Source: DATKUC01 sp964553615 (lineage in GTDB: Bacteria > Spirochaetota > Spirochaetia > DSM-27196 > DATKUC01). From it: 64,000 bases of DNA. Location of the stretch: NCBI GenBank assembly GCA_964553615.1, contig CAZKMA010000021.1:7203-71202 (forward strand), read 5' to 3'. The notes below the pieces were generated by a model. The model was not told the DNA's origin. It made no database searches and worked only from the letters and a program-made list of their open reading frames with translations. Numbering within the stretch: the stretch's first letter is position 1; each line of letters starts with the position of its first letter. Position numbers and translations under genes: made by a program. Positions 42,265 through 50,792 of this stretch are shown here, one piece after another.

Positions 42265-42318
42265 ATAAAAAAGAAAGGCCACCCCGGCATGACAGGGTGT
42301 GGAGCCGTCGGGGTAGCC
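42265..42318 (-). terminator. Intra-operon terminator between phnD and phnC
   Basis: GGCTACCCCG and CGGGGTGGCC form a 10-bp stem with one wobble pair and a loop of 22 bases, followed on the minus strand by TTTCTTTTTT. It would give excess binding protein over transporter. Confidence 0.75.
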
Positions 42319-42363
42319 TCGGACGTAATTGGACGGCAGCCAGGCGGCGGCCGTCCAGCGCCG

Positions 42364-43269
42364 TTACTTCATGAGATCTTCGATCTTGACTCCCGATGCC
42401 TGCAGCACTTGCCGGAACGGATCGTAGAAGCTGTCCCCCTGCTTTTCCAACCCGGTCCACTGATATGCCTGATTCAGCGCCTTCTTGCCCTCTTCGGTCT
42501 TTGAAATTGCGAGCAGCGCATTGGTGAGCTGGTCCTGGATGTCCTGCGGCACTCCAGGCGAAAACTGAACACCATCGTTCGGTATGTTAACGGAGACGTT
42601 AATGACCTTGACCTTGTCGTTTACGTCCGGATGGTCCTTCTTTATGCTTTGTCGCGCATCTACGAACGTCGCGCCGGCATCCACGTCTCCGTTGTAGACA
42701 GCGGTGGCGACAGCGGTATGTCCGCCGGCGTCCACAATGCGCTTCAGATCCGTGTCCGGATTAATTCCGTTCGCCCGCATTGTGAGCTCGGGAATGATCC
42801 ATCCGCTGGTAGAGAGCGGGTCAGGCCGTGCAAACGTTTTCCCCTTCAGATCTGCAAGGGTATTGATTCCACTGTTCACGTTTGCAATGATCTGACCATT
42901 GTAGTACGGCGATCCGAACCTGACCGCTACAAGGGCGGCCTTTGCAACGCCACGGTCGGCGGCCAGAACGTATGCAAACGTGGCAAGCGAGGCCATGTGG
43001 GCCTTTGGCGGCTTGCTCGACAGCGCTTCGATGACGCCCGCATAGTCGGTAGCCACCATTACCTTCACATAGAGACCGGTCTGCTTGAGAATAAGGTCCG
43101 CAACCGAGTTCCCTCCGGCTACGATCTTCTGCGTATCCCCCGACGGTACGAACGCCCAGATGATGGGGTTCTCTTCACTTCCGAGCTTTGGCGGCTCTTT
43201 TGCCCCCGAAGCCATGGCGAGCCCGGCTACTGTTGCCAGCATAACGAGCACGACGAATACTCTCTTCAT
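42364..43269 (-). CDS. phnD: PhnD-like periplasmic binding protein
   Basis: A 301-residue binding protein with signal peptide (MKRVFVVLVMLATVAGLAMASG). WAFVPSGDTQKIVAGGNSVADLI, VMVATDYAGVIEAL, ARPDPLSTSGWIIPEL and VDAGATFVDARQSI are the PhnD family motifs that form the phosphonate/phosphite-type pocket. ATG 43269 has AGGAGG. It is first in the transport operon, followed by a terminator, phnC, phnE and the PAP2-like gene. Confidence 0.9.
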   Translation of the reverse strand: MKRVFVVLVMLATVAGLAMASGAKEPPKLGSEENPIIWAFVPSGDTQKIVAGGNSVADLILKQTGLYVKVMVATDYAGVIEALSSKPPKAHMASLATFAYVLAADRGVAKAALVAVRFGSPYYNGQIIANVNSGINTLADLKGKTFARPDPLSTSGWIIPELTMRANGINPDTDLKRIVDAGGHTAVATAVYNGDVDAGATFVDARQSIKKDHPDVNDKVKVINVSVNIPNDGVQFSPGVPQDIQDQLTNALLAISKTEEGKKALNQAYQWTGLEKQGDSFYDPFRQVLQASGVKIEDLMK

Positions 43270-43315
43270 GGCGAAACCTCCTGTGTTGTCTTGAGGACCC
43301 TGTAACCTCTCCATG

Positions 43316-44224
43316 TTATGAGAGTATTAGTGTAACAGGGAATTCCAGAATACAACAGGCTCCATTTTCATTTCGCAGCGTTAGTGACCCGTGAAAATGG
43401 GAGGCAATATCCCGTAAACACGAGAGGGAGTTCCCGACCTCTGCGGTGTCGCGCACGAACGTATCCGGAAATCCTGGCCCGCGATCGCAAAATCGGATTG
43501 TAAGCCCGTCTTCTTCGGCTGTGAGCTCGAGCGAGAACCATGGTGGAGCGTCTTTCTGTCTGCCGTACGCGAGCATATTCGAGGTCATTTTCGCAACAGC
43601 AAGTCCCAACTGAATGGCGGTTTCCGGTTCAACCGTGCAGCGATCAAACTCCGTCTCCCATTCGCCCTCTATTCCGGGTGGAAACAGATCCGGGATGATC
43701 GTCTGGAAGTACGCGCCAAGCTCGGTTCGCGACGGAACCTGCTGGCCGTATGCACTCTCGTACAGGAGTGGGAGTATTGCGCTCGAAGAGGTGCTATCTG
43801 ATCTGTCCAGCAGGGAAATCGTCTGGCGTACAGTGGCGCCGATCCTGCTGCGCAGGTAGTCCCGCTCTCCGGAAGTCTTCAAGAGTACCGATTTCAGATC
43901 CGCCCTCTCCTGAAGAGTACGCACCAGTGTTCCAACGAGTATCCCGATGATCATGATGGCAACAAGGGGAACCATATAGTGCAGAAGGAGACTGCCGAGG
44001 GCTACACGGTCCGTCCGGGAGGCAATTACCAGGGTAACCGGCACGTTGATGACGGAAAGGAAACCGCCGGCCCAGATTCGTGAGGTCGCCGCCAGGGAAA
44101 CCGGAATCAACGCCAGGAATGCCGCCGGTATTGGCCAGGATGCAATGAGCGGGAAGAGCATGACGAATGCGATGTAGAGGATCAGTGCAACTGCAAAGCG
44201 CCAGTAGGCGCGTGACCAGTTCAT
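43316..44224 (-). CDS. Membrane protein with degenerate histidine-kinase ATPase domain
   Basis: A 302-residue protein with four or so TM helices (about residues 10-110), then a coiled linker and a HATPase-like C-terminus: QLGLAVAKMTSNMLAYG resembles the N box and IRFCDRGPGFPDTF the G1 box. The H box of a histidine kinase is not seen; ATVRQTISLLDR takes its place. It is probably a signalling ATPase or anti-sigma-type kinase, working with the full kinase that ends 1 bp before it. Possibly a sensor for the phn operon. Confidence 0.6.
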   Translation of the reverse strand: MNWSRAYWRFAVALILYIAFVMLFPLIASWPIPAAFLALIPVSLAATSRIWAGGFLSVINVPVTLVIASRTDRVALGSLLLHYMVPLVAIMIIGILVGTLVRTLQERADLKSVLLKTSGERDYLRSRIGATVRQTISLLDRSDSTSSSAILPLLYESAYGQQVPSRTELGAYFQTIIPDLFPPGIEGEWETEFDRCTVEPETAIQLGLAVAKMTSNMLAYGRQKDAPPWFSLELTAEEDGLTIRFCDRGPGFPDTFVRDTAEVGNSLSCLRDIASHFHGSLTLRNENGACCILEFPVTLILS

Positions 44225-44225
44225 G

Positions 44226-45488
44226 CTATAGAGTCACCCGAATCCAGGTACCGAGTCCCGGCCGTGTACGTATTTCCAGCATTCCGCCGAGTTCCTTCAC
44301 GTTGCGGCCCACCCGCATAAGCTCCGTGCTCGGCCCATCCAGAGGGGCTGGGCCGTTCAGCCGGGCGTCGATGCATTCAATGCAGTTTTCTGATTCACAA
44401 TCAAAGCAGTATTCGAGGCCGGGCCCCGTATCCTGCACGGTTATTGACGCGCGTTCTCCTGCACGCTCAATCTCCGCGCGAATGACCGGGAGTTCACCTC
44501 GGGGAGGTAATTCGGCGACTGACGTACAGGAAGTACGAAGAACATCTTCTACAACGCTGAGGATCTTTGCGCGGGACCCCAGATAGGTCGGCTCGGCCGT
44601 TGGTTTGAACTGGAACACAATCTGTTTCCCGAACTTCGGGTCCACGCGGAAGATATAGATGGCGGACTCTGTGAGCATATTGAGATCGAGGATCTCCTGT
44701 TCGGTGTGGGAGGGTGCGGTAGTTACGTAACGAACCAGGTCGATGCGTCTGCTGATCCGTGCGACGACGTCTTCCAGGCGATCCAGCTTGTTCATATCCG
44801 GTGCATCATTCGAGTCTCGCAGTGCCTTCAATTCCCTTGTTGCCGCACTCGCCAGGTTCAAATCATTCTTCAGGTCGTGGGCAAGACCGGCGGTGTTCTT
44901 GCCGAACTCGACAAACGGCATATCTACCGCCATCTGATTTCTCAGTGCATCGCGCTCAGCGGTTGCATTTCGAAGGTCCTCCTCAAAGACGAGCCAGAGA
45001 AACATGACCACCACGGCGACCAGAATCACACCCGAAAGAAAGTTGCTGAACTCATTGTGATGAATGAGATTTCCCGCGACAAGCGCGCCGAGAGTGAGCG
45101 CTCCTATCACGCCGATCTTGATCCAGCGTCCGCGGTCGAGGAGACCGTATTTCAAGAGCAGGAAAGTGCCGATGGCGATGATTGTCTCACCTCCGGCCGC
45201 CACATCTCTCAGACTCATGATGTAAATGAGCCCTTCAACGATCAGCACTGAGACCTGAATGTACTTGCCGGCATTTTTCTCCGGAGCCAGGAACAGGACG
45301 ATGGCGAGAACGGTCGGAATGCCAACCCCGATGATTGTCGGGGAGAGCAGGATTTCCAGAATTGTTTTGTGGTTGTACAGGAGGTACCCGAACGCATCGA
45401 CGGCCATGGCGCCACCGAAGAAGAATATGAGCAGCACATTGATCTTCTGGTACTTCGTCAGACCGCCACGGGTTCGTGATCTCTCCAT
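44226..45488 (-). CDS. Membrane sensor histidine kinase with Cys cluster in ATP lid
   Basis: A 420-residue kinase. Several TM helices fill residues about 15-165. The H box AGLAHDLKNDLN and ATPase motif VQDTGPGLE are present. Between G1 and the terminal G2 block LGGMLEIRTRPGLGTW lies CFDCESENCIEC, a C-x2-C-x4-C-x2-C cluster coded at about 44373-44412. No response regulator is adjacent. A promoter with TATAAT eight bases before ATG 45488 is close; the TTG at 45491 is rejected. Confidence 0.8.
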   Translation of the reverse strand: MERSRTRGGLTKYQKINVLLIFFFGGAMAVDAFGYLLYNHKTILEILLSPTIIGVGIPTVLAIVLFLAPEKNAGKYIQVSVLIVEGLIYIMSLRDVAAGGETIIAIGTFLLLKYGLLDRGRWIKIGVIGALTLGALVAGNLIHHNEFSNFLSGVILVAVVVMFLWLVFEEDLRNATAERDALRNQMAVDMPFVEFGKNTAGLAHDLKNDLNLASAATRELKALRDSNDAPDMNKLDRLEDVVARISRRIDLVRYVTTAPSHTEQEILDLNMLTESAIYIFRVDPKFGKQIVFQFKPTAEPTYLGSRAKILSVVEDVLRTSCTSVAELPPRGELPVIRAEIERAGERASITVQDTGPGLEYCFDCESENCIECIDARLNGPAPLDGPSTELMRVGRNVKELGGMLEIRTRPGLGTWIRVTL

Positions 45489-45496
45489 CAATGCTC

Positions 45497-45524
45497 ATTA
45501 TATGGGCGCAATTTTGAATGTAAA
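45497..45524 (-). promoter_or_regulatory. Predicted near-leaderless promoter of the sensor kinase
   Basis: On the minus strand TTTACA (45524-45519), a 16-bp spacer, TATAAT (45502-45497), then eight bases to ATG 45488. No ribosome site. Confidence 0.6.
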
Positions 45525-45552
45525 GAGGAGATCAACCGTTCCACGAAGGACG

Positions 45553-47244
45553 CTAGAGCAGATTCCGTTCGCGGAGTCTCTTCGCAATTTGATCGAAGCT
45601 GATCCCGTACTGCTCGGCGATGTCCCTGGCGAAACTCTTGCCTTCCGGGGGACCGCTGCGGATGTGGTAGGTGCGAACGGCGGACGCCGATCCGGCGTCC
45701 TCCCGGATTCCGGCAACGAGACTTCCCAGGCGGCTTTTCCCCTGAAACTCCCGGTTCAGAGACTCGATCCGTTCAGCCAGCCCGTGAAGGTGGGTGGCAA
45801 AGATCCCGCGTGTACCGAGCACGCACAGGGCCCGAACGATATCCTCGGCAAGGTATTCGCCCTCTCCCGGGCTCGTGCTGGTCAGAGATTCGTTCAACAG
45901 AATGACCGAACGACTGGTAATCTCTTCAAACATGCGTGCAAACCGTTCTGCCTCTTCGCCGAGCCTGCCGGTATTCAGCAGCCCGCGTTCTTCCGCAGGG
46001 AAATGAGTCACAATCCAGTCGGCCGGGCTCAATGCAGCCGAACGTGCAGGAACGAAGATGCCGCACTGGGCAAGTACCTGGAGTAAGCCGATTCCTTGAG
46101 TGAAGGTTGTCTTTCCGCCCTGGTTGGGCCCGGTGAGAATCTGGATTCTGCTCTCATCGTTGAAATATGCGCTATTCAGCACCAGGTCTTCTGAAATGTC
46201 GGGCGGGGCCTGCCCATGCGCATCGTGGGGCACAAGACGGAGAGCCAGGACGATATTGTAAAAGTCCGCAGCTTCCAGATGGCGGTCGTCGATGGGCCGG
46301 ATCGCCGGCTTGCACACCGGGAGCCCCGCCTTCTCGATTGTCTGGAGCAGGGTCAATGCTCCGAGGTAGAATGCCGCTTCATGCTGGAGCGTTTTCAGGA
46401 CTGCAGTGTTCGTCGTGATGTAGCGGTTGAGAACCCGGACCATGGGCCGGACGGTGGAACCAAGAAGCTGCTCCAGATCCTGAAACAACGGCGCAAGAGG
46501 GACCTTGAGCCGCGGATCGTGTGCGTATTCGTCTGGAACCGGGGATGAATGCAGTGGAGTGGAAGTCTTGAATGCGTCGTCATCCGGCCGTCCGAAGAGT
46601 CGGGGAAGCAGAGACTTCTCCTGGTACTCCTGTTCGTTGATGGAGATCAGCGTCGCATCCACCGGACGAAGACGTTCGTCCAGATTAATGCCGATCGTGA
46701 CGCTTCGCTTGCGGCGCAATCCCTCCCGCAGGGTCGGAAGCTCCCGACGAAGGCTCACGAACTGGTCCGTGCGCGTCGTTTTCTCCAGATGGTCACGCAG
46801 GAGAAGCAGACCCTGCGAACGGACCTCCGAATCAACGTGATGAAATGCCTCGTGGAGAGTATCCAGACACTCCACGTACAGTTCGAGCTCGCCGAGTCGC
46901 CAGATAGCCTCCTGAAGGGGAGAGCGGGAATCCCGCCGCGTATCCGCGAAAAGCGCAATCTCGCTGATTTTCGGAATAATCTGATGGAACGCGGTCGCTA
47001 TTGCGGGAGATCGGTACAGGTCCTCGAATATGTCCTGGCGGTATCGAATTACGGCTTCTTCTGTCGGTGGCGAGGAGAGGATCTCGAGTACGTGCTGGTA
47101 GTTTATCCCCTCCCGGCTCATTCTCCGGGCAATCTCATCGAGCCCGAGGTCTTTTACGGTCTCATCGGCCAATTGCCGGGAATTGACGCGAGCCTCCGCC
47201 TGTTGTGGAAAGAGGAGACTTGTTCGAAACGCATCTTGTCGCAC
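45553..47244 (-). CDS. MutS-like ATPase without mismatch domain
   Basis: A 563-residue protein. The C-terminal half is a MutS-type ABC ATPase: Walker A TGPNQGGKTTFTQ, then PAEERGLLNTGRLGEEAERF (signature), Walker B SVILLNESLTSTS and THLHGL. The N-terminal half has no mismatch-binding domain I; it is helical like MutS core domains. Such proteins are related to MutS2 or MutS-like but lack the Smr domain. The DNA role is unknown. It starts at GTG 47244 with no ribosome site. Likely start of a long operon with the kinases. Confidence 0.75.
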   Translation of the reverse strand: MRQDAFRTSLLFPQQAEARVNSRQLADETVKDLGLDEIARRMSREGINYQHVLEILSSPPTEEAVIRYRQDIFEDLYRSPAIATAFHQIIPKISEIALFADTRRDSRSPLQEAIWRLGELELYVECLDTLHEAFHHVDSEVRSQGLLLLRDHLEKTTRTDQFVSLRRELPTLREGLRRKRSVTIGINLDERLRPVDATLISINEQEYQEKSLLPRLFGRPDDDAFKTSTPLHSSPVPDEYAHDPRLKVPLAPLFQDLEQLLGSTVRPMVRVLNRYITTNTAVLKTLQHEAAFYLGALTLLQTIEKAGLPVCKPAIRPIDDRHLEAADFYNIVLALRLVPHDAHGQAPPDISEDLVLNSAYFNDESRIQILTGPNQGGKTTFTQGIGLLQVLAQCGIFVPARSAALSPADWIVTHFPAEERGLLNTGRLGEEAERFARMFEEITSRSVILLNESLTSTSPGEGEYLAEDIVRALCVLGTRGIFATHLHGLAERIESLNREFQGKSRLGSLVAGIREDAGSASAVRTYHIRSGPPEGKSFARDIAEQYGISFDQIAKRLRERNLL

Positions 47245-47256
47245 ACTATAAACTAC

Positions 47257-47289
47257 AGCAGCACCGTGCTGCTGTCAAAAGACAGCAGC
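47257..47289. repeat. Overlapping hairpins upstream of the MutS-like gene
   Basis: AGCAGCAC-C-GTGCTGCT (47257-47273) and a second hairpin with 9-bp arms GCTGCTGTC/GACAGCAGC and AAAA loop (47268-47289) share the GCTGCT block, so they cannot form at once. They sit 13 bp from the start codon of the MutS-like gene. Confidence 0.6.
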
Positions 47290-47339
47290 GGAAAACAACT
47301 GCGTCGAGGTATAGGCGTGAGCAGGCGTGCAAACCGCGG

Positions 47340-47594
47340 TCAGGCGGTTCTGGAATTCGTCCGGTTCTTAACTGCGAGGTCGTTCTGGACCTCAATATCG
47401 GGCCCGGCCGCTCCCCGAGAGGTTCGCGACACATGCTCCTTTTCTTCTTCCGTGTTCACGGATCCGAAGATGTGGAGGACCGATTTCTTGCGAAAGAGCG
47501 AGCCAACTTTCCGTTCTTCGATGTTGACATTTGTTGAGTGAATCAGGGGATCGTTGGCCAGCTCATCCAGTATGCGTCTGATGAGCTCGTTCAT
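47340..47594 (-). CDS. Small BON-like protein
   Basis: An 84-residue protein. MNELIRRILDELANDPLIHSTNVNIEERKVGSLFRKKSVLHIFGSVNTEEEKEHV resembles a BON domain, a small fold that binds phospholipid or polymers, but no signal peptide is seen. The C-terminal 30 residues are polar. ATG 47594 has AGGGGG upstream; a longer in-frame start at 47651 lacks one. Same strand as the MutS-like gene, 95 bp upstream of it. Confidence 0.45.
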   Translation of the reverse strand: MNELIRRILDELANDPLIHSTNVNIEERKVGSLFRKKSVLHIFGSVNTEEEKEHVSRTSRGAAGPDIEVQNDLAVKNRTNSRTA

Positions 47595-47680
47595 AGTATT
47601 CCCCCTGAGATTATTATAAACCTCAATGGCGGAATGCGCACGAAAAAACACGTTCCGCGGTTCCAGGCATCTGCTCCGTG

Positions 47681-47709
47681 TTGACAGCGAAACAGCTTCC
47701 GAAGATAAT
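47681..47709 (+). promoter_or_regulatory. Promoter of tRNA-Val
   Basis: TTGACA (47681-47686), 17-bp spacer, GATAAT (47704-47709), about 40 bp before the tRNA. Confidence 0.65.
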
Positions 47710-47748
47710 ATCCTCGTATGACCGTCCGAACCGGGGAGCGGTTTTCGT

Positions 47749-47820
47749 GGGCGATTAACTCAGTGGGAGAGTGCTTCCTTCACACGGAAGAAGTCAGCAG
47801 TTCAAATCTGCTATCGCCCA
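47749..47820 (+). tRNA. tRNA-Val (CAC)
   Basis: A cloverleaf can be drawn: acceptor stem GGGCGAT with ATCGCCC, D arm ACTC...GAGT, anticodon stem CTTCC/GGAAG with loop TTCACAC (anticodon CAC), and T arm AGCAG-TTCAAAT-CTGCT. The discriminator is A. CCA is not encoded. Confidence 0.95.
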
Positions 47821-47924
47821 CGAAGGCCGTAGCCTCCCCGGCCCAGTCTGCAAATCCCTCAATGATTCATGGCCACACCTGCTGCCCACCGACGTGATAC
47901 AATGTTCGTACGGGAGACAAGCCA

Positions 47925-48746
47925 TTGGCAGATCAGGCATTGCGCGGCAAAGCAGTAGTTGTGACCGGTTCGAGCCGCGGCATTGGACGCGAGACGGCAC
48001 TTCGTTTGGGACTGCTCGGTGCCGGTGTCGTCATAAACGGCCGTGATACGGCTGTGCTCGAAAGGTCACGGGATTATCTTCTCCAACACGGCGTAGATGT
48101 GAATGTCTGCCAGGGCGATGTGACCAATCCTGAGGACTGTCGACGGCTGGTAGAGACGTGCGTAACCCGCTATGGAAGACTCGATGTATTGGTAAACAAC
48201 GCGGGAGTATCCATGCGAGGCACGTTTTCCGACCTCGTTCCTGAGGTGGTCGATCGCGTGTTGACCACAAACATTGCCGGAGCAGTGCTTCCATCCGTTG
48301 CTGCAATGTCCGAGCTCCGCAGGTCCGGCGGCTCGATCGTCTTCATCTCAAGTCTCGCGGCACTGCGCGGTTTCCCCGGAGTCTCTATCTACTCGGCGGC
48401 AAAGATGTCACTGACCGCAATTGCCCAATCCCTCGAAGCTGAGTTGTATGGTTCGGGCGTCCATGTCGGGATCGTCTATCTCGGTTTCACCGAGAATGAT
48501 CCCGAAAAGCGTTCCCTCTCCTCCGACGGATCGGAGATTTCCGTTCGGAGGAGGGCGCACATGACACAGGCTCAGGCTGCCGAACGTATTGTCAGCCTGG
48601 TGCTCCGGAGGAAACGGACTAGTGTCCTGACCATCGAGGGCCGACTTCTGGGTTTGCTTCAGAGGATGTTCCCGCGGCTCGTTCAGTTTGTCATGAACCG
48701 GTCCGGGGGGAAGATTCACCTGGAGGCAAACCATGACCGACCTTGA
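47925..48746 (+). CDS. Short-chain dehydrogenase/reductase
   Basis: A 273-residue classical SDR. VVVTGSSRGIGRETA (NADP loop), LVNNAGVSMRG, the catalytic Ser in VFISSLAALRG and Tyr/Lys in YSAAKMSLTAIA are all present. It reduces or oxidises an alcohol/ketone that cannot be named. Start TTG 47925 follows GGGAGAC by eight bases; it is unusual but no other start gives the NADP loop. The stop overlaps the next gene by 14 bp. Confidence 0.8.
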   Translation: MADQALRGKAVVVTGSSRGIGRETALRLGLLGAGVVINGRDTAVLERSRDYLLQHGVDVNVCQGDVTNPEDCRRLVETCVTRYGRLDVLVNNAGVSMRGTFSDLVPEVVDRVLTTNIAGAVLPSVAAMSELRRSGGSIVFISSLAALRGFPGVSIYSAAKMSLTAIAQSLEAELYGSGVHVGIVYLGFTENDPEKRSLSSDGSEISVRRRAHMTQAQAAERIVSLVLRRKRTSVLTIEGRLLGLLQRMFPRLVQFVMNRSGGKIHLEANHDRP

Positions 48747-50265
48747 CAGTTGGATTGCAGATCGCACCTTTCATCACTCACAGTTTCAAAATGTTGGTGA
48801 TCTTGTTGCCCGGAAGGAGGCTCTCGGGGTCACCATTAGCCTCTGTTTCCCCGCGTTGAACGAAGAAAAGACCATTGGCCGGGAGATTCGCGTGCTGAAG
48901 CGTGAGTTTATGGAGCGCCATCGCCTGATCGACGAGATTGGCGTTGTGGACAGTGGCAGCACCGATCGGACGCGAGAGACAAGTGAGCGCGCCGGTGCGA
49001 CAGTATTCCTTGCTTCGGACTATCTCCCCGAGTTTGGACCCCGACGGGGAAAAGGCGAGAATCTCTGGAAGAGTCTCTATCTCTTTTCCGGCGATATTAT
49101 TGTGTGGGTTGATTCCGATATCCGGAATATTCATCCAAAGTTTGTTTACGGCCTGCTTGGACCTCTTCTGGAATATCCGGAGATAGGCTACGTGAAGGCG
49201 TTCTATCGTCGTCCTGTTCAGTCCGGCAGACGGATGGTTCCTGGAGGCGGCCGCGTAACCGAGCTGCTGGTTCGACCGTTTCTCAATCTTCTCTACCCCG
49301 ACCTGGCGCTTCTCGCGCAGCCGCTTTCCGGCGAATATGCGGGCCGTCGGGCAATTCTCGAGCAGGTACCGTTTTTCAGCGGGTACGGCGTCGAGATCGG
49401 GCTTCTCATTGACATTGAACACCGGTTCGGGTTGCGGGCAATGGCACAGGTGGACATGGACGAGCGCGTTCACCGGAATCAAAATATTGAGAGTCTGCGC
49501 CGAATGTCCTACGTCATTCTCTCGGTGCTCATTAAGCGGTCGGAGCAGCTCGGCAAGCTTGCGCTGCTCGAAGGACTCGGGCACCAGATGAACATCGTAC
49601 AGCGCCAGGGAACGCACTATCTTCGTGCAACCGAGGAGGTGCACGGCGTCGAGCGTCCACCAATGATTACGGTGCATTCGTATCAGGAGCAGCGTGGCAT
49701 CCAGGAAGACGACACCACATTGATCGGAACCTTCATACAGTCCAATTCGACCATCGTTCCCGCAATCAGTGATCTTCTGGACACCGCCATTGTTCGACTC
49801 ACCCTGTCCGCATCCGAGCGGGACGCGGCGCTCGGCGAACTCGTCGACCTTGTTCCCGACGATGTTCTGACCGGCAGTCGTTCACGGATTCTCGCCGGGC
49901 TGCTCGAGCGGGAAGAGCGGATGACAACCGGAGTAGGGCAGGGACTCGCGATACCGCACCTGGTCAGTTCGGAGATCCGTTCGCTGACCCTGGTAATTGG
50001 CGCTTCATCCACGGGGGTGGATTTCAACTCCCTGGACCAGATCCCGGTGAAGCTCATCTTCGTCATTCTTGCACCCGAAAACATGCGTTCCCGGTATCTG
50101 CAGGTTCTCGCGGGGCTTGCCCGACTCCTGCGGGAGGAGCAGATAGTTCAACGGGCGTTGACTTCTTCAACTGCAGAAGAGCTCATTGCTCTCATGAAAA
50201 AGTATGAGGCGCTCATCCGCCTGAAACGTGAGCTCGAACCGGGATCGCCCTCCCCGGGAACATAA
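48733..50265 (+). CDS. GpgS-like glycosyltransferase fused to PTS EIIA domain
   Basis: A 510-residue two-domain protein. Residues 1-320 are a family 2/81-type glycosyltransferase: PALNEEKTIGREI, VVDSGSTDRT, GKGENLWKSL and WVDSDIRNIHP match glucosyl-3-phosphoglycerate synthase, and GEYAGRRAILE with GYGVEIGLLIDI follows. Residues about 325-490 are a PTS EIIA-2 (fructose/mannitol type) domain, with the phosphate-accepting His in GQGLAIPHLVSSEI (about 408) and VKLIFVILAPE. The fusion suggests phosphorylation-dependent control of sugar synthesis. Starts inside the SDR gene. Confidence 0.85.
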   Translation: MTDLDSWIADRTFHHSQFQNVGDLVARKEALGVTISLCFPALNEEKTIGREIRVLKREFMERHRLIDEIGVVDSGSTDRTRETSERAGATVFLASDYLPEFGPRRGKGENLWKSLYLFSGDIIVWVDSDIRNIHPKFVYGLLGPLLEYPEIGYVKAFYRRPVQSGRRMVPGGGRVTELLVRPFLNLLYPDLALLAQPLSGEYAGRRAILEQVPFFSGYGVEIGLLIDIEHRFGLRAMAQVDMDERVHRNQNIESLRRMSYVILSVLIKRSEQLGKLALLEGLGHQMNIVQRQGTHYLRATEEVHGVERPPMITVHSYQEQRGIQEDDTTLIGTFIQSNSTIVPAISDLLDTAIVRLTLSASERDAALGELVDLVPDDVLTGSRSRILAGLLEREERMTTGVGQGLAIPHLVSSEIRSLTLVIGASSTGVDFNSLDQIPVKLIFVILAPENMRSRYLQVLAGLARLLREEQIVQRALTSSTAEELIALMKKYEALIRLKRELEPGSPSPGT

Positions 50266-50385
50266 AACTGACTTTCTGAATAGTCTATATGGTCTATATT
50301 TATCCGATTACTCTTGCGAAACATGCATATTTGGGTTATGCTTTAGGTTCAACATGCAACCCGTTGGGGTTAGGGGCAATTCTTC

Positions 50386-50580
50386 ATGAACGATGCAATC
50401 GTTTATATGGAAGGCACCGAAAAGTCCTTTCCCGGTGTTCATGATCTCGATAATTGTCGTTTCGAGTTGCTTCCCGGAGAGGGCCATGCGCCGGTGCGCC
50501 GGTTTGTCGACACCGGTTTCCACTGGTACGGCAAGACCAACATAGACGATTCTCCAATCAAGTCACTTCTCTATAACTGA
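50386..50580 (+). CDS. Small orphan protein, 64 residues
   Basis: I do not recognise a family. The protein is acidic to neutral with no TM segment: it starts MNDAIVYMEGTEKSFPGVHD and ends FHWYGKTNIDDSPIKSLLYN. It is bounded by an AT-rich region with a GTCTATAT direct repeat upstream (50283-50299) and a strong terminator 22 bp downstream, so it is probably a real single-gene transcript. A rival 71-residue ORF on the other strand is a shadow. Confidence 0.5.
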   Translation: MNDAIVYMEGTEKSFPGVHDLDNCRFELLPGEGHAPVRRFVDTGFHWYGKTNIDDSPIKSLLYN

Positions 50581-50602
50581 GTTTCCCGTTTCCAGGCCAT
50601 GC

Positions 50603-50637
50603 GGGCTGTCCGGTTTATTCCGGGCAGCCCCTTTTTT
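50603..50637 (+). terminator. Terminator after the small orphan gene
   Basis: GGGCTGTCCGG-TTTATT-CCGGGCAGCCC is an 11-bp stem with one wobble, followed by C and six T. Confidence 0.9.
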
Positions 50638-50792
50638 CGGCTTGCTGCGTGTGCGCGGCATCCGGCTCCGGGCGAAGCCGCGCCTTGCAGGGCGGTCCAT
50701 CCGTGAGCAGGAGCTCCAACAGGAATCATGGACATGTTTTCCGGAAATGCATCACAAAAATCCCGTCACGTGCGTCTTATACTGGGAAGACA

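Noticed and set aside
50308..50523. Minus-strand 71-codon frame opposite the small orphan gene
   Set aside because: No ribosome site at its start, and the terminator supports the plus-strand gene.
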